A stretch of DNA of 6,595 nt from an uncultured Alphaproteobacteria bacterium (GCA_900551585.1 URWU01000090.1:1-6595), one strand, 5' to 3'; numbered from the stretch's first letter, positions 1 through 4,741 are shown. Program-made: numbers and translations. The notes: a model not told the origin generated them from the sequence alone.

Positions 1-49
1 ACGAGATGTAGCTCCGTCTCGTGGGCTCGGAGATGTGTATAAGAGACAG
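1..49 (+). other. Untrimmed Illumina Nextera i7 adapter (artefact)
   Basis: This is synthetic sequence, not genome. Bases 1-7 match the end of the P7 oligo (ACGAGAT), 8-15 are an 8-base index (GTAGCTCC), 16-30 are GTCTCGTGGGCTCGG, and 31-49 are the 19-bp Tn5 mosaic end used in tagmentation. The same elements recur as reverse complement at the other end of the window. The biological insert therefore starts at 50. Confidence 0.98.
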
Positions 50-476
50 ACACCAGACTGCCCACCAGAATGCTCAACCCCAATTCGCTCATCAGGAACT
101 GAATTCCTTCAAACATTCCCTCATTGAAAACCGTTTGTAAATCGGCATAACTCACGGTTTTAGAATGACCTCTCAGCCAGACACCGATCAGATAATATAA
201 ATAAAACAAAGGCAAATTGGTAAAAACATTAGAAACAAAAGTCCAGGCCAAGGAAATCCCCAGACTGAAACGCCATTTCATTCTGCGGGTCAAAACCCAC
301 AAAGCGGCAACAACCGGAACCTGCCCCGGAAAAGGCGCAAAAGCCAAACCGAGGCCGATTGCATTTGAACGCGCCAAATAAGCCGGGGACTTATATTCCC
401 GTTTCATCGGCCGCACAATTTTTTTATGCATAAAGCTAAAAAAGGCCTGCCATTTTTCTTTAAGATGATTTTTCAA
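50..476 (-). CDS. DUF2062-type membrane protein, 3' end missing
   Basis: An open frame runs from just after the DtxR-type gene into the left adapter, so the C-terminus is lost; about 142 codons remain. The translation has a basic N-terminus (RLKNHLKEKW, then IVRPMKREYKSPAYLARSNAIG). A hydrophobic stretch around residues 38-62 contains AIGLGLAFAPFPGQVPVVAAL, and another around 70-98 contains SLAWTFVSNVFTNLPLFYLYY. The small-residue helix, PxPGQ turn and (V/I)SNxxTxxP pattern are those I associate with DUF2062, a family of small inner-membrane proteins of unknown biochemical role. The start is uncertain: TTG at 476 keeps the usual basic lead-in and lies 5 bases past the upstream stop, but there is no clear ribosome site; ATG at 431 is the alternative. 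It is probably cotranscribed with the regulator, since no terminator separates them. A role in metal homeostasis is not shown. Confidence 0.75.
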
Positions 477-481
477 ACGGA

Positions 482-907
482 TTACTTTTTTTCTTGATAA
501 AATTTTTGAAAATCAAGCCCATGCTGCTGGCTGAATTCTGTAAATGCAATCAAACGCGCAAAAGCATCTTCGGAAATAACATGCTCAATACGGCAGGCAT
601 TCTCTTGAGCCTCAACAGTTTCAACCCCCAAAATTTTCTCAAAAAACTCGGATAAAATCAGATGTTTCTGCAGAACTTCTTTGGCAATTTCCAATCCCTC
701 GTCTGTCAGGGAAATGACCCCGTAGTGACTGTAGTTAATCAACCCGCGCTCGGCCAGTTTATGCAGGGTTTCGGTCACGGAAGAGCGGCTGACGCCCAAA
801 TCCCGTGAAATATCGACAGCTTTAACCCCCTGCTTGGCCTGAATATGGTTATAAATTGATTCCAGATAATCTTCCAAACTGGCGGTAATTTTGCATGCAG
901 TCATCAT
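482..907 (-). CDS. DtxR/MntR-family metal-dependent transcriptional repressor
   Basis: The 141-residue product has the short two-domain form of this family (B. subtilis MntR is of similar length), without the C-terminal SH3 domain of long DtxR/IdeR. A winged helix spans about residues 10-72, with the recognition segment near VSRSSVTETLHKLAERGLI and wing HYGVISLTDEG. The dimer and metal-binding helices follow. Likely metal ligands by alignment from memory are D13, E16, H82, C105, E108 and H109. The ACRIEH block (104-109) has Cys as in iron-sensing DtxR, where MntR has Glu, while D13 is MntR-like. Linkage to feoAB favours Fe(II), but Mn(II) is not excluded. Two consecutive ATGs exist; AAGGGG is better spaced for the second (start 904). 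A consensus promoter and a palindrome overlap upstream, suggesting autoregulation. No symbol is assigned because metal specificity is unresolved. Confidence 0.9.
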   Translation of the reverse strand: MMTACKITASLEDYLESIYNHIQAKQGVKAVDISRDLGVSRSSVTETLHKLAERGLINYSHYGVISLTDEGLEIAKEVLQKHLILSEFFEKILGVETVEAQENACRIEHVISEDAFARLIAFTEFSQQHGLDFQKFYQEKK

Positions 908-930
908 TAATCCCCTTGCTGTTTTTTCAA

Positions 931-959
931 ATTATATGTTAGGGTACCCAAACTGTCAA
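931..959 (-). promoter_or_regulatory. Consensus sigma70-type promoter of the DtxR-family gene
   Basis: On the minus strand TTGACA (959-954) and TATAAT (936-931) are separated by exactly 17 bases, a perfect match to the housekeeping consensus. The predicted start point is near 924, giving a leader of about 17 bases before the first ATG at 907. It lies in the 61-bp gap after feoB, so the regulator can be transcribed independently of feoAB as well as by read-through. Confidence 0.85.
937..954. promoter_or_regulatory. Candidate metalloregulator operator O1
   Basis: The imperfect palindrome TGTTAGGGTACCCAAACT (plus strand) is centred on GGGTACCC and fills the spacer between the -35 and -10 boxes of the DtxR-family gene. 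It shares the half-site TGTTAG and 18-bp length with the sites at 3107-3124 and 3316-3333. TTAGG half-sites are typical of DtxR/IdeR boxes. Operator function is inferred. Confidence 0.5.
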
Positions 960-968
960 GCACAGCCC

Positions 969-2858
969 TCAGAATAAAAAGCCGAAACTGCGAGCGACAA
1001 TTGCCCCGACCAAAATAGAAATTGCAAAAGTCCCGAACCACAGCAACAGAGCCTCTTTCCAGCCGCGTTCCTTAAAAATCACAATCAAAGCTGCCACACA
1101 GGGAACAAACAGTGTTATCACTACCGAAGCCGTCAGTATCTGCAAATCGCTCAAAATCCGCACACTCTGATTTAAGCCCGTCATATCTAAAATACCGACC
1201 GAAGCAAAATCTCTGCGGATAAGCCCCATCACGAAAATATCGGAAAACTGCGCCGGCAAATGCAGTAAGGTCACAACCACCGGCTCCAGAAAATTTTGCA
1301 GCCAAGCCAAAAAGCCGAGCCAGCCTAAAACTGTGATAATCATCGAACTGATAATAAACAGCGGCACCGCTTCGCTCAAAAAGTTCCACACACGAAAGGT
1401 TGTTTTTTGAACGATATTGCGCAACAACGGCAGCCTAATCGGCGGCAAATCAATCAGCAAATCGCTGCTCTGCCCATACAGTAACTTATTCAAAACCGAA
1501 CCGCTGACAATCATAACAACACCGATAATCGCCAAATAAGCAAACCAGACTTTAAGACCGCCGACGGCCGCCAGCATGGCGATAATGATTCCTTGCTGCG
1601 CCGCACAGGGAATAGTAATTCCGAGAATAGCCGTCACAATCGTCCGCTCTCTGGCGGTTCCTAAAATGCGCGTGCTGACTGTCCCCATAGCCCCGCAGCC
1701 GAACCCGAGCAACAGCGGAATAACCGCTCTGCCGTTCAGCCCGATTTTGCTTAAAATATTATCGGTCAAAACCGCCAAACGCGGCAGATACCCGGAATCT
1801 TCCAGCAAAGAAACAAACAGATAAAAAGCCAAAATCAACGGCAGCAGTACGGCAAAAATAATTTTGACACTCATCGTCAAAATGCCGAATTCTCCGACCA
1901 GCAATTCATCAACCAAACCGAGCGGGATTAAGTTTTGCACCAAAGAAGTAATCCACGGCACATAAGTTTCTTCCAGCAGATTAAAAATATAATCAACCAG
2001 ATTACCGGCGACCAATACTCCCAGCAGTTCAAACAAAGCATAAAGCATGAAAACAGCCACAAACGCCCCAATCCACGGATTGAGCAGCCAGTTGCCGATA
2101 CGCTCTCCCCAGCTGATTTCCGGAACCCTGCTGCTGGTTGACTCTTCTAAAAGACGCGTAATTTTAGCCACGCGTTTTTGGTAAATTTGCATTTTTTCAG
2201 CGCTGTTACCAGCCTCAAGAGCTTCCATACCCAACAGTTTTTCACGCATGATCTTCTGTTCAGCCTTTGCCCCGTCCACAGCCTCCAATCCCGGCGTCCG
2301 GCTTGGCGATATTCTTGCCTTTTGCCCGGCAATCGCTTTGACAATATTCAAAATCCCCTGCTTTTTGGTCGCAACGGCAGGAATAACCTCAATACCGAGT
2401 TCGGCAGCCAATTTCTCACAATCAATTTTCAGGCCGGATTTCTCAGCCTCATCAATCTGATTAACCACCACAATCAAAGGCAAACCCAAATCTATCAGCT
2501 GCTGGGTTAAAAATAAATCGCGGTCAATACTGGTCGCGCCGATAACATTAACAACCACGTCCACATCCTGAATCGTATTCAGAGTTACACGTTCGTCATC
2601 ACTGGTCGTCCCCAGACTGTAAACCCCAGGTGTATCAATGATTTCACCCCAGTTTGTTTCGGCTCTGGCAATATCAACCGTTGTCCCCGGATAATTGCTG
2701 ATTTCAACATAGAAACCCGATATTGCATTAAAAATAACCGACTTTCCGACATTTGGATTGCCGACCAACGCAATTCTGGTCTGTTTTTGGGAAGCTTTTT
2801 GCTCAGAAACACAACCCAAACAGTGACCATGGCATTTATGACAGCTGAAACTCCACAT
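969..2858 (-). CDS. feoB: Ferrous iron transport protein B (GTP-gated Fe(II) permease)
   Basis: FeoB imports Fe(II) across the inner membrane, coupled to a cytosolic G domain. From ATG 2858 the protein has 629 residues. The G domain shows G1 GNPNVGKS (33-40), switch-I YPGTT (56-60), G3 DTPG (75-78), G4 NQID (133-136) and a G5-like region near 160-165. A helical regulatory segment runs to about 245, then a polytopic membrane domain from 262 onward. That domain has Gate-type motifs GFGC (385-388), IPCAAQQG (416-423), LIRRDF (546-551) and FVPCVA (584-589). The N-terminus carries an unusual Cys/His cluster, C6-x2-C9-x3-C13-x2-C16 with H7, H10 and H12, before the G domain. The start lies 7 bases after the feoA stop, implying translational coupling. 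A longer frame beginning with TTG at 2936 lies inside feoA and is rejected. At 629 residues it is shorter than E. coli FeoB. Confidence 0.95.
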   Translation of the reverse strand: MWSFSCHKCHGHCLGCVSEQKASQKQTRIALVGNPNVGKSVIFNAISGFYVEISNYPGTTVDIARAETNWGEIIDTPGVYSLGTTSDDERVTLNTIQDVDVVVNVIGATSIDRDLFLTQQLIDLGLPLIVVVNQIDEAEKSGLKIDCEKLAAELGIEVIPAVATKKQGILNIVKAIAGQKARISPSRTPGLEAVDGAKAEQKIMREKLLGMEALEAGNSAEKMQIYQKRVAKITRLLEESTSSRVPEISWGERIGNWLLNPWIGAFVAVFMLYALFELLGVLVAGNLVDYIFNLLEETYVPWITSLVQNLIPLGLVDELLVGEFGILTMSVKIIFAVLLPLILAFYLFVSLLEDSGYLPRLAVLTDNILSKIGLNGRAVIPLLLGFGCGAMGTVSTRILGTARERTIVTAILGITIPCAAQQGIIIAMLAAVGGLKVWFAYLAIIGVVMIVSGSVLNKLLYGQSSDLLIDLPPIRLPLLRNIVQKTTFRVWNFLSEAVPLFIISSMIITVLGWLGFLAWLQNFLEPVVVTLLHLPAQFSDIFVMGLIRRDFASVGILDMTGLNQSVRILSDLQILTASVVITLFVPCVAALIVIFKERGWKEALLLWFGTFAISILVGAIVARSFGFLF

Positions 2859-2865
2859 CTTAAGC

Positions 2866-3084
2866 CTACACTGCCCGCACGATGATTTTATTTGCCAAAT
2901 TGCGGCCAATAGCCAGTTTCTGGCGATTCTTAGCAATAATCACCGGTCCGAGTTTGGCCAGACATTTAATCACCTGTCCGACAGCCAGCCCCCATCTCAT
3001 CATCAGCAATTTCGTCGTATCATCGCCAAAATCAACAATTTCATATTCTTCGCCCTTACCGGCCTCTGTCAATTTTTTAGTCAT
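2866..3084 (-). CDS. feoA: Ferrous iron transport protein A (FeoA, SH3-like)
   Basis: This 72-residue protein fits the usual length of FeoA, a small cytosolic beta-barrel protein needed for full FeoB activity and thought to act on the FeoB G domain. The family pattern is visible: a regulatory glycine segment (YEIVDFGDD), the conserved MMRWGLAVGQVI core (about 28-39, matching the RLxxLGLxPGxxV region), GPVIIAKNRQKLAIGRNLA (46-64) and terminal IIV. The start ATG at 3084 has only a weak ribosome site (GAGA, about 6 bases upstream). It is the first gene of the feoAB unit. A promoter at 3124-3153 and palindrome O2 lie directly upstream, and feoB begins 7 bases after its stop. Confidence 0.92.
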   Translation of the reverse strand: MTKKLTEAGKGEEYEIVDFGDDTTKLLMMRWGLAVGQVIKCLAKLGPVIIAKNRQKLAIGRNLANKIIVRAV

Positions 3085-3106
3085 TTCATTCTCAATTCAA
3101 ATAAAT

Positions 3107-3124
3107 TGTTAGTCTTTATTAACA
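3107..3124. promoter_or_regulatory. Candidate metalloregulator operator O2 at feoA start
   Basis: TGTTAGTCTTTATTAACA (plus strand) has perfect 5-bp outer arms TGTTA/TAACA around 8 bases. It covers the last base of the feoA -10 box and the predicted start point, where a bound repressor would block initiation. It has the same architecture as 3316-3333. Confidence 0.5.
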
Positions 3125-3153
3125 TTATACAACACTGCGAACATTATTAGCAA
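3124..3153 (-). promoter_or_regulatory. Candidate feoA promoter
   Basis: On the minus strand TTGCTA (3153-3148) and a perfect TATAAT (3129-3124) are separated by 18 bases, with the predicted start point near 3117 and the feoA ATG about 33 bases further on. The -35 box is only a 4/6 match, as expected for a promoter controlled by a regulator. Confidence 0.6.
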
Positions 3154-3163
3154 CAGTTTTTGC

Positions 3164-3204
3164 AAAAAATAATCACCGGACTGAAATCTGCAATCCGGTG
3201 ATTA
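3164..3204 (-). terminator. Rho-independent terminator upstream of feoA
   Basis: The perfect 11-bp inverted repeat TAATCACCGGA (3170-3180) / TCCGGTGATTA (3194-3204) has a 13-base loop. On the minus strand it is followed by six T (3169-3164); on the plus strand no T-run follows. It therefore ends a minus-strand transcript arriving from above 3204, and lies just before the feoA promoter. Confidence 0.8.
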
Positions 3205-3315
3205 AGTCAACAATATCATAACTAACTATATTTTCAGACGATAACTTAAGATTTTCGGCGCCTCCTGTAAAAAAATGTTCAACATGAGAGATTACATGGT
3301 ATCTGATATTAATTT

Positions 3316-3333
3316 TGTTAAGTTCGCCTAACA
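3316..3333. promoter_or_regulatory. Candidate metalloregulator operator O3
   Basis: On the minus strand TGTTAGGCGAACTTAACA has perfect outer arms TGTTA/TAACA with an 8-base centre, identical in plan to O2. Its GTTAGGC core resembles the centre of the IdeR/DtxR consensus. It covers roughly +1 to +18 of the promoter at 3340-3368. Confidence 0.5.
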
Positions 3334-3339
3334 TTTATT

Positions 3340-3368
3340 TTTTTATCAGGACAATCTGCCTTTGTCAA
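3340..3368 (-). promoter_or_regulatory. Candidate promoter of the 3164-3333 transcript
   Basis: On the minus strand a perfect TTGACA (3368-3363) lies 17 bases before TAAAAA (3345-3340), a 4/6 match to the -10 consensus. The predicted start is near 3333. The -35 box begins four bases beyond the T-run of the preceding terminator, so the two transcription units are packed end to end. Confidence 0.55.
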
Positions 3369-3371
3369 CAT

Positions 3372-3399
3372 AAAAAAACTCCGGAAAAAATTTCCGGAG
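3372..3399 (-). terminator. Rho-independent terminator, minus strand
   Basis: CTCCGGAAA (3379-3387) and TTTCCGGAG (3391-3399) form a 9-bp stem with a 3-base loop, followed on the minus strand by seven T (3378-3372). Plus-strand polarity is poor. It must end a minus-strand transcript from the region above, either the short unit at 3400-3540 or read-through from the tRNA region. Confidence 0.82.
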
Positions 3400-3570
3400 C
3401 CTTAATCTGAAATCCGCCGTCTAGGAGAAAGACAATATTAATATGGAGTAATACATTCTTTCCGACATCTTTCAGAATGGCTGAATATTAAATGAGTTTA
3501 TCCTAATTCACAACCTAAAATTAATCCCTGTACACAACACAACTTAAAGATTCAACAAAAACATCTTCTT
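3400..3570. other. Intergenic stretch without a recognised gene
   Basis: No credible protein gene is seen. On the minus strand a 15-codon frame (3468-3421, MSERMYYSILILSFS) ends 22 bases before the terminator at 3372-3399. A weak promoter-like pair, TTGTGA then 17 bases then TAATAT (both 4/6), lies upstream near 3486-3514. Together they could make a short RNA or leader peptide of about 100 bases, but the evidence is thin. Confidence 0.3.
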
Positions 3571-3656
3571 ACGAACCCTTAGCTCTCGTCGGGCGGCACA
3601 ACGCCACAAAAAAACCACCCGTAAAGGATGGCTTTTAATTGGCTGCTTCGCCTGGA
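3571..3656 (-). repeat. Direct repeat copy A (truncated tRNA 3' end plus terminator)
   Basis: This 86-bp segment matches 3744-3829 in the same orientation with six mismatches. Its tRNA-proximal end (3640-3656) holds the last 17 bases of tRNA-Gln, from the T-arm 3' strand through CCA; the rest of the tRNA is absent and unrelated sequence follows. It resembles the displaced 3' fragment left at tRNA attachment sites, or a decayed tandem duplicate. Confidence 0.9.
3608..3636 (-). terminator. Terminator hairpin in repeat copy A
   Basis: Arms 3615-3620 and 3626-3631 with a 5-base loop are followed by seven T on the minus strand. One base differs from copy B; in minus-strand RNA the change gives a G-U wobble, but in plus-strand RNA it gives a C-A mismatch. 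That is consistent with function on the minus strand. Confidence 0.6.
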
Positions 3657-3665
3657 TTGTAAATT

Positions 3666-3685
3666 CCCATTGGCACACCAATGGG
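3666..3685. repeat. Perfect 8-bp inverted repeat between the direct repeats
   Basis: CCCATTGG and CCAATGGG flank a 4-base loop (CACA). It lies in the 87-bp segment between the two repeat copies and has no T-run on either side, so it is not a typical terminator. Its role is unknown. Confidence 0.7.
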
Positions 3686-3743
3686 CCCCTTTCATCTTCG
3701 TAAGTCTCGCGCTTCTTAAAATTGCGCTCGACAACTTTCGATT

Positions 3744-3829
3744 CCGAACCTTTGGTTCTCGTCGGGCGGCACAACGCCACAAAAAAACCACCCGTAAAGG
3801 GTGGCTTTTTATTGGCTGCTTCGCCTGGA
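3744..3829 (-). repeat. Direct repeat copy B (3' end of intact tRNA-Gln plus downstream)
   Basis: This is the partner of 3571-3656, with the same orientation and a 173-bp offset. It starts in the tRNA T-arm and runs through CCA, the terminator hairpin, a GGCG/CGCC inverted repeat and a GAACC-TTT-GGTTC hairpin (3746-3758). Identity stops sharply at both boundaries. Confidence 0.9.
3781..3809 (-). terminator. tRNA-Gln terminator
   Basis: CCACCC (3788-3793) and GGGTGG (3799-3804) form a 6-bp stem with a GTAAA loop, followed by seven T on the minus strand. A C plus five T on the other strand make it potentially bidirectional. It lies just past the tRNA CCA end. Confidence 0.8.
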
Positions 3830-3886
3830 CTCGAACCAAGATTGACGGAGTCAGAATCCGCTGTCCTACCATTAGACGACGAAGCA
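3813..3886 (-). tRNA. tRNA-Gln (anticodon CTG)
   Basis: The 74-base gene includes an encoded CCA. The acceptor stem is TGCTTCG (3886-3880) with CGAAGCA (3823-3817). The D-arm has TAATGGTAGGA, the anticodon arm is GCGGA-TTCTGAC-TCCGT with CTG at 3854-3852, the variable loop is short, and the T-arm is CTTGG-TTCGAGT-CCAGG. The U1-A72 pair and discriminator G73 are typical of glutamine tRNAs. It decodes CAG. The gene is single, with its own promoter and terminator. Confidence 0.95.
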
Positions 3887-3907
3887 ATAATTGCTTTTAA
3901 CGCTCAT

Positions 3908-3936
3908 TATTTAAGTCTTTTTATTTAACTTGTCAA
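3908..3936 (-). promoter_or_regulatory. tRNA-Gln promoter
   Basis: On the minus strand TTGACA (3936-3931) is followed after 17 bases by TAAATA (3913-3908). The predicted start near 3901 gives a leader of about 15 bases before the mature tRNA 5' end. Confidence 0.65.
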
Positions 3937-3988
3937 ATGGTTTTATAAAAAAAAGAAAATATATTTTTACACCCGAGGCTATCCCTAC

Positions 3989-4017
3989 TTGTCAAAATAG
4001 GATAAATATGCTTAAAT
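3989..4017 (+). promoter_or_regulatory. Possible promoter of the small ORF-GNAT pair
   Basis: TTGTCA (3989-3994) and TTAAAT (4012-4017) are 17 bases apart, matching consensus at 5/6 and 4/6. It lies about 48 bases before the ATG at 4065, in an AT-rich gap with no other gene. Confidence 0.35.
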
Positions 4018-4064
4018 ATAAGAGTGAGGAGATATTCTCCAAAACAAAAAAGAGGTAATATATC

Positions 4065-4205
4065 ATGAACAAACATTCTGGCAAACGCCAATATTCTAAA
4101 GGAGCGACGGCCGAAAAAGCCGAGCCTCCGAAACGTAATTTTTTCAATTTCATCGCACATAATTTTATCTTCCACGAGGACTTAGCGGTTCTGAAGGAGG
4201 TGTAA
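4065..4205 (+). CDS. Small hypothetical protein (46 aa) ahead of the GNAT gene
   Basis: An ATG frame of 46 codons is preceded by AGAGG (4051-4055) at workable spacing. It ends TAA two bases before the GNAT ATG. The GNAT ribosome site lies inside its last codons (AAG GAG GTG), so the two are probably translationally coupled. The product is basic and Ser/Lys-rich at the N-terminus (MNKHSGKRQYSKGATAEKAE), then has an aromatic segment NFFNFIAHNFIFHEDLAVL. I see no signal peptide or known domain and do not recognise it. It may be a genuine small protein or a leader peptide; spacing and ribosome site argue that it is translated. Confidence 0.55.
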   Translation: MNKHSGKRQYSKGATAEKAEPPKRNFFNFIAHNFIFHEDLAVLKEV

Positions 4206-4207
4206 CT

Positions 4208-4741
4208 ATGCTTACATTTCGTTCAAAAATCAATAACCGCGACTTGGAAAGAGTCCGCGAGATTTCTGCTTCATCAGGAATCTTTGATGAAGATGATGTT
4301 GACATTACCGTTTGTCTGGCCGACGACGCCCTTTATCAACTGGAGCATCCGGAAGATGACGACTATCCGCATGATACCAACTTTCTGTTTGCAGAAATAG
4401 ACGGTGTCACCTGCGCTTATGCCTGTTACGGCGAAATTGCCGATTCAGAGGCAAATTACGAATTATATTGGCTGGCAACACACAATGACTATCGCGGTCA
4501 GGGTATCGGCAAAAAACTTATCGCCGAACTCATCCGCATTTTGCAGCAAAAAGGCTGTCATAAACTGTTCATCAAAACGGAAAGCAAACCCCAGTATAAA
4601 GCCACGCGCCATTTTTATGATGCCTGCGGCTTTACGCTTGAGGCAACCTTAAAACAATACTACTCCGAATTTGATGACTGCTGTATCTATGGCATGTGCT
4701 TGAACAGAAACCCGCAACAAACCGGTCTGGCTGCCGAATAA
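4208..4741 (+). CDS. GNAT-family N-acetyltransferase
   Basis: The 177-residue product has the GNAT fold pattern. Central strands are FLFAEIDGVTCAYACYGEI (59-77) and YELYWLATHNDY (84-95). The acetyl-CoA pyrophosphate loop is RGQGIGK (96-102, fitting R/QxxGxG/A), followed by helix LIAELIRILQQKG. The final motif is KLFIKTES...ATRHFYDACGF (119-142). The substrate cannot be read from sequence; the STATUS of the acceptor (small molecule or protein) is open. The N-terminal segment FDEDDVDITVCLADDAL and the PQY...TRHFY pattern resemble an alphaproteobacterial GNAT group I recall. A near-perfect AGGAGG lies 7 bases before the ATG. A convergent terminator follows the tandem TAA TAA stops. Confidence 0.9.
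   Translation: MLTFRSKINNRDLERVREISASSGIFDEDDVDITVCLADDALYQLEHPEDDDYPHDTNFLFAEIDGVTCAYACYGEIADSEANYELYWLATHNDYRGQGIGKKLIAELIRILQQKGCHKLFIKTESKPQYKATRHFYDACGFTLEATLKQYYSEFDDCCIYGMCLNRNPQQTGLAAE

Larger units (their letters stand above)
3164..3333 (-). ncRNA. Candidate iron-responsive small RNA or feoAB leader
   Basis: A transcript of about 170 bases is delimited by a promoter at 3340-3368 and the terminator at 3164-3204. It has no convincing ORF. The longest ATG frame (3226-3285, 19 codons, MLNIFLQEAPKILSYRLKI) lacks a ribosome site, and a strong AGGAGG (3266-3261) has no usable start codon after it. Palindrome O3 sits at its predicted start, suggesting control by the same repressor as feoAB. 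A small RNA made on iron starvation (functionally like RyhB) is one reading. The other is a long feoAB leader in which the hairpin acts as an attenuator. No known RNA family was recognised. Confidence 0.4.

Noticed and set aside
2859..2936. Longer FeoB starting with TTG at 2936
   Set aside because: It would overlap feoA by 71 bases and lacks a ribosome site; ATG 2858 lies just after the feoA stop.
3226..3285. 19-codon ORF inside the candidate small RNA
   Set aside because: No ribosome site precedes its ATG, and the only strong AGGAGG is inside the frame; kept only as a note.
3571..3829. Two-copy direct repeat as a minimal CRISPR array
   Set aside because: The repeat is 86 bp, contains tRNA and terminator sequence, occurs only twice, and has no cas genes nearby.
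3544..3900. Overlapping ORFs on both strands across the tRNA and repeats, two of them containing a repeated peptide segment
   Set aside because: The repeated peptide is only the translated 86-bp direct repeat, and the frames run through tRNA and terminators.
3933..4175. 80-codon minus-strand ORF before the GNAT gene
   Set aside because: It lies antisense to the better supported small ORF at 4065-4205, and its product shows no recognisable domain.
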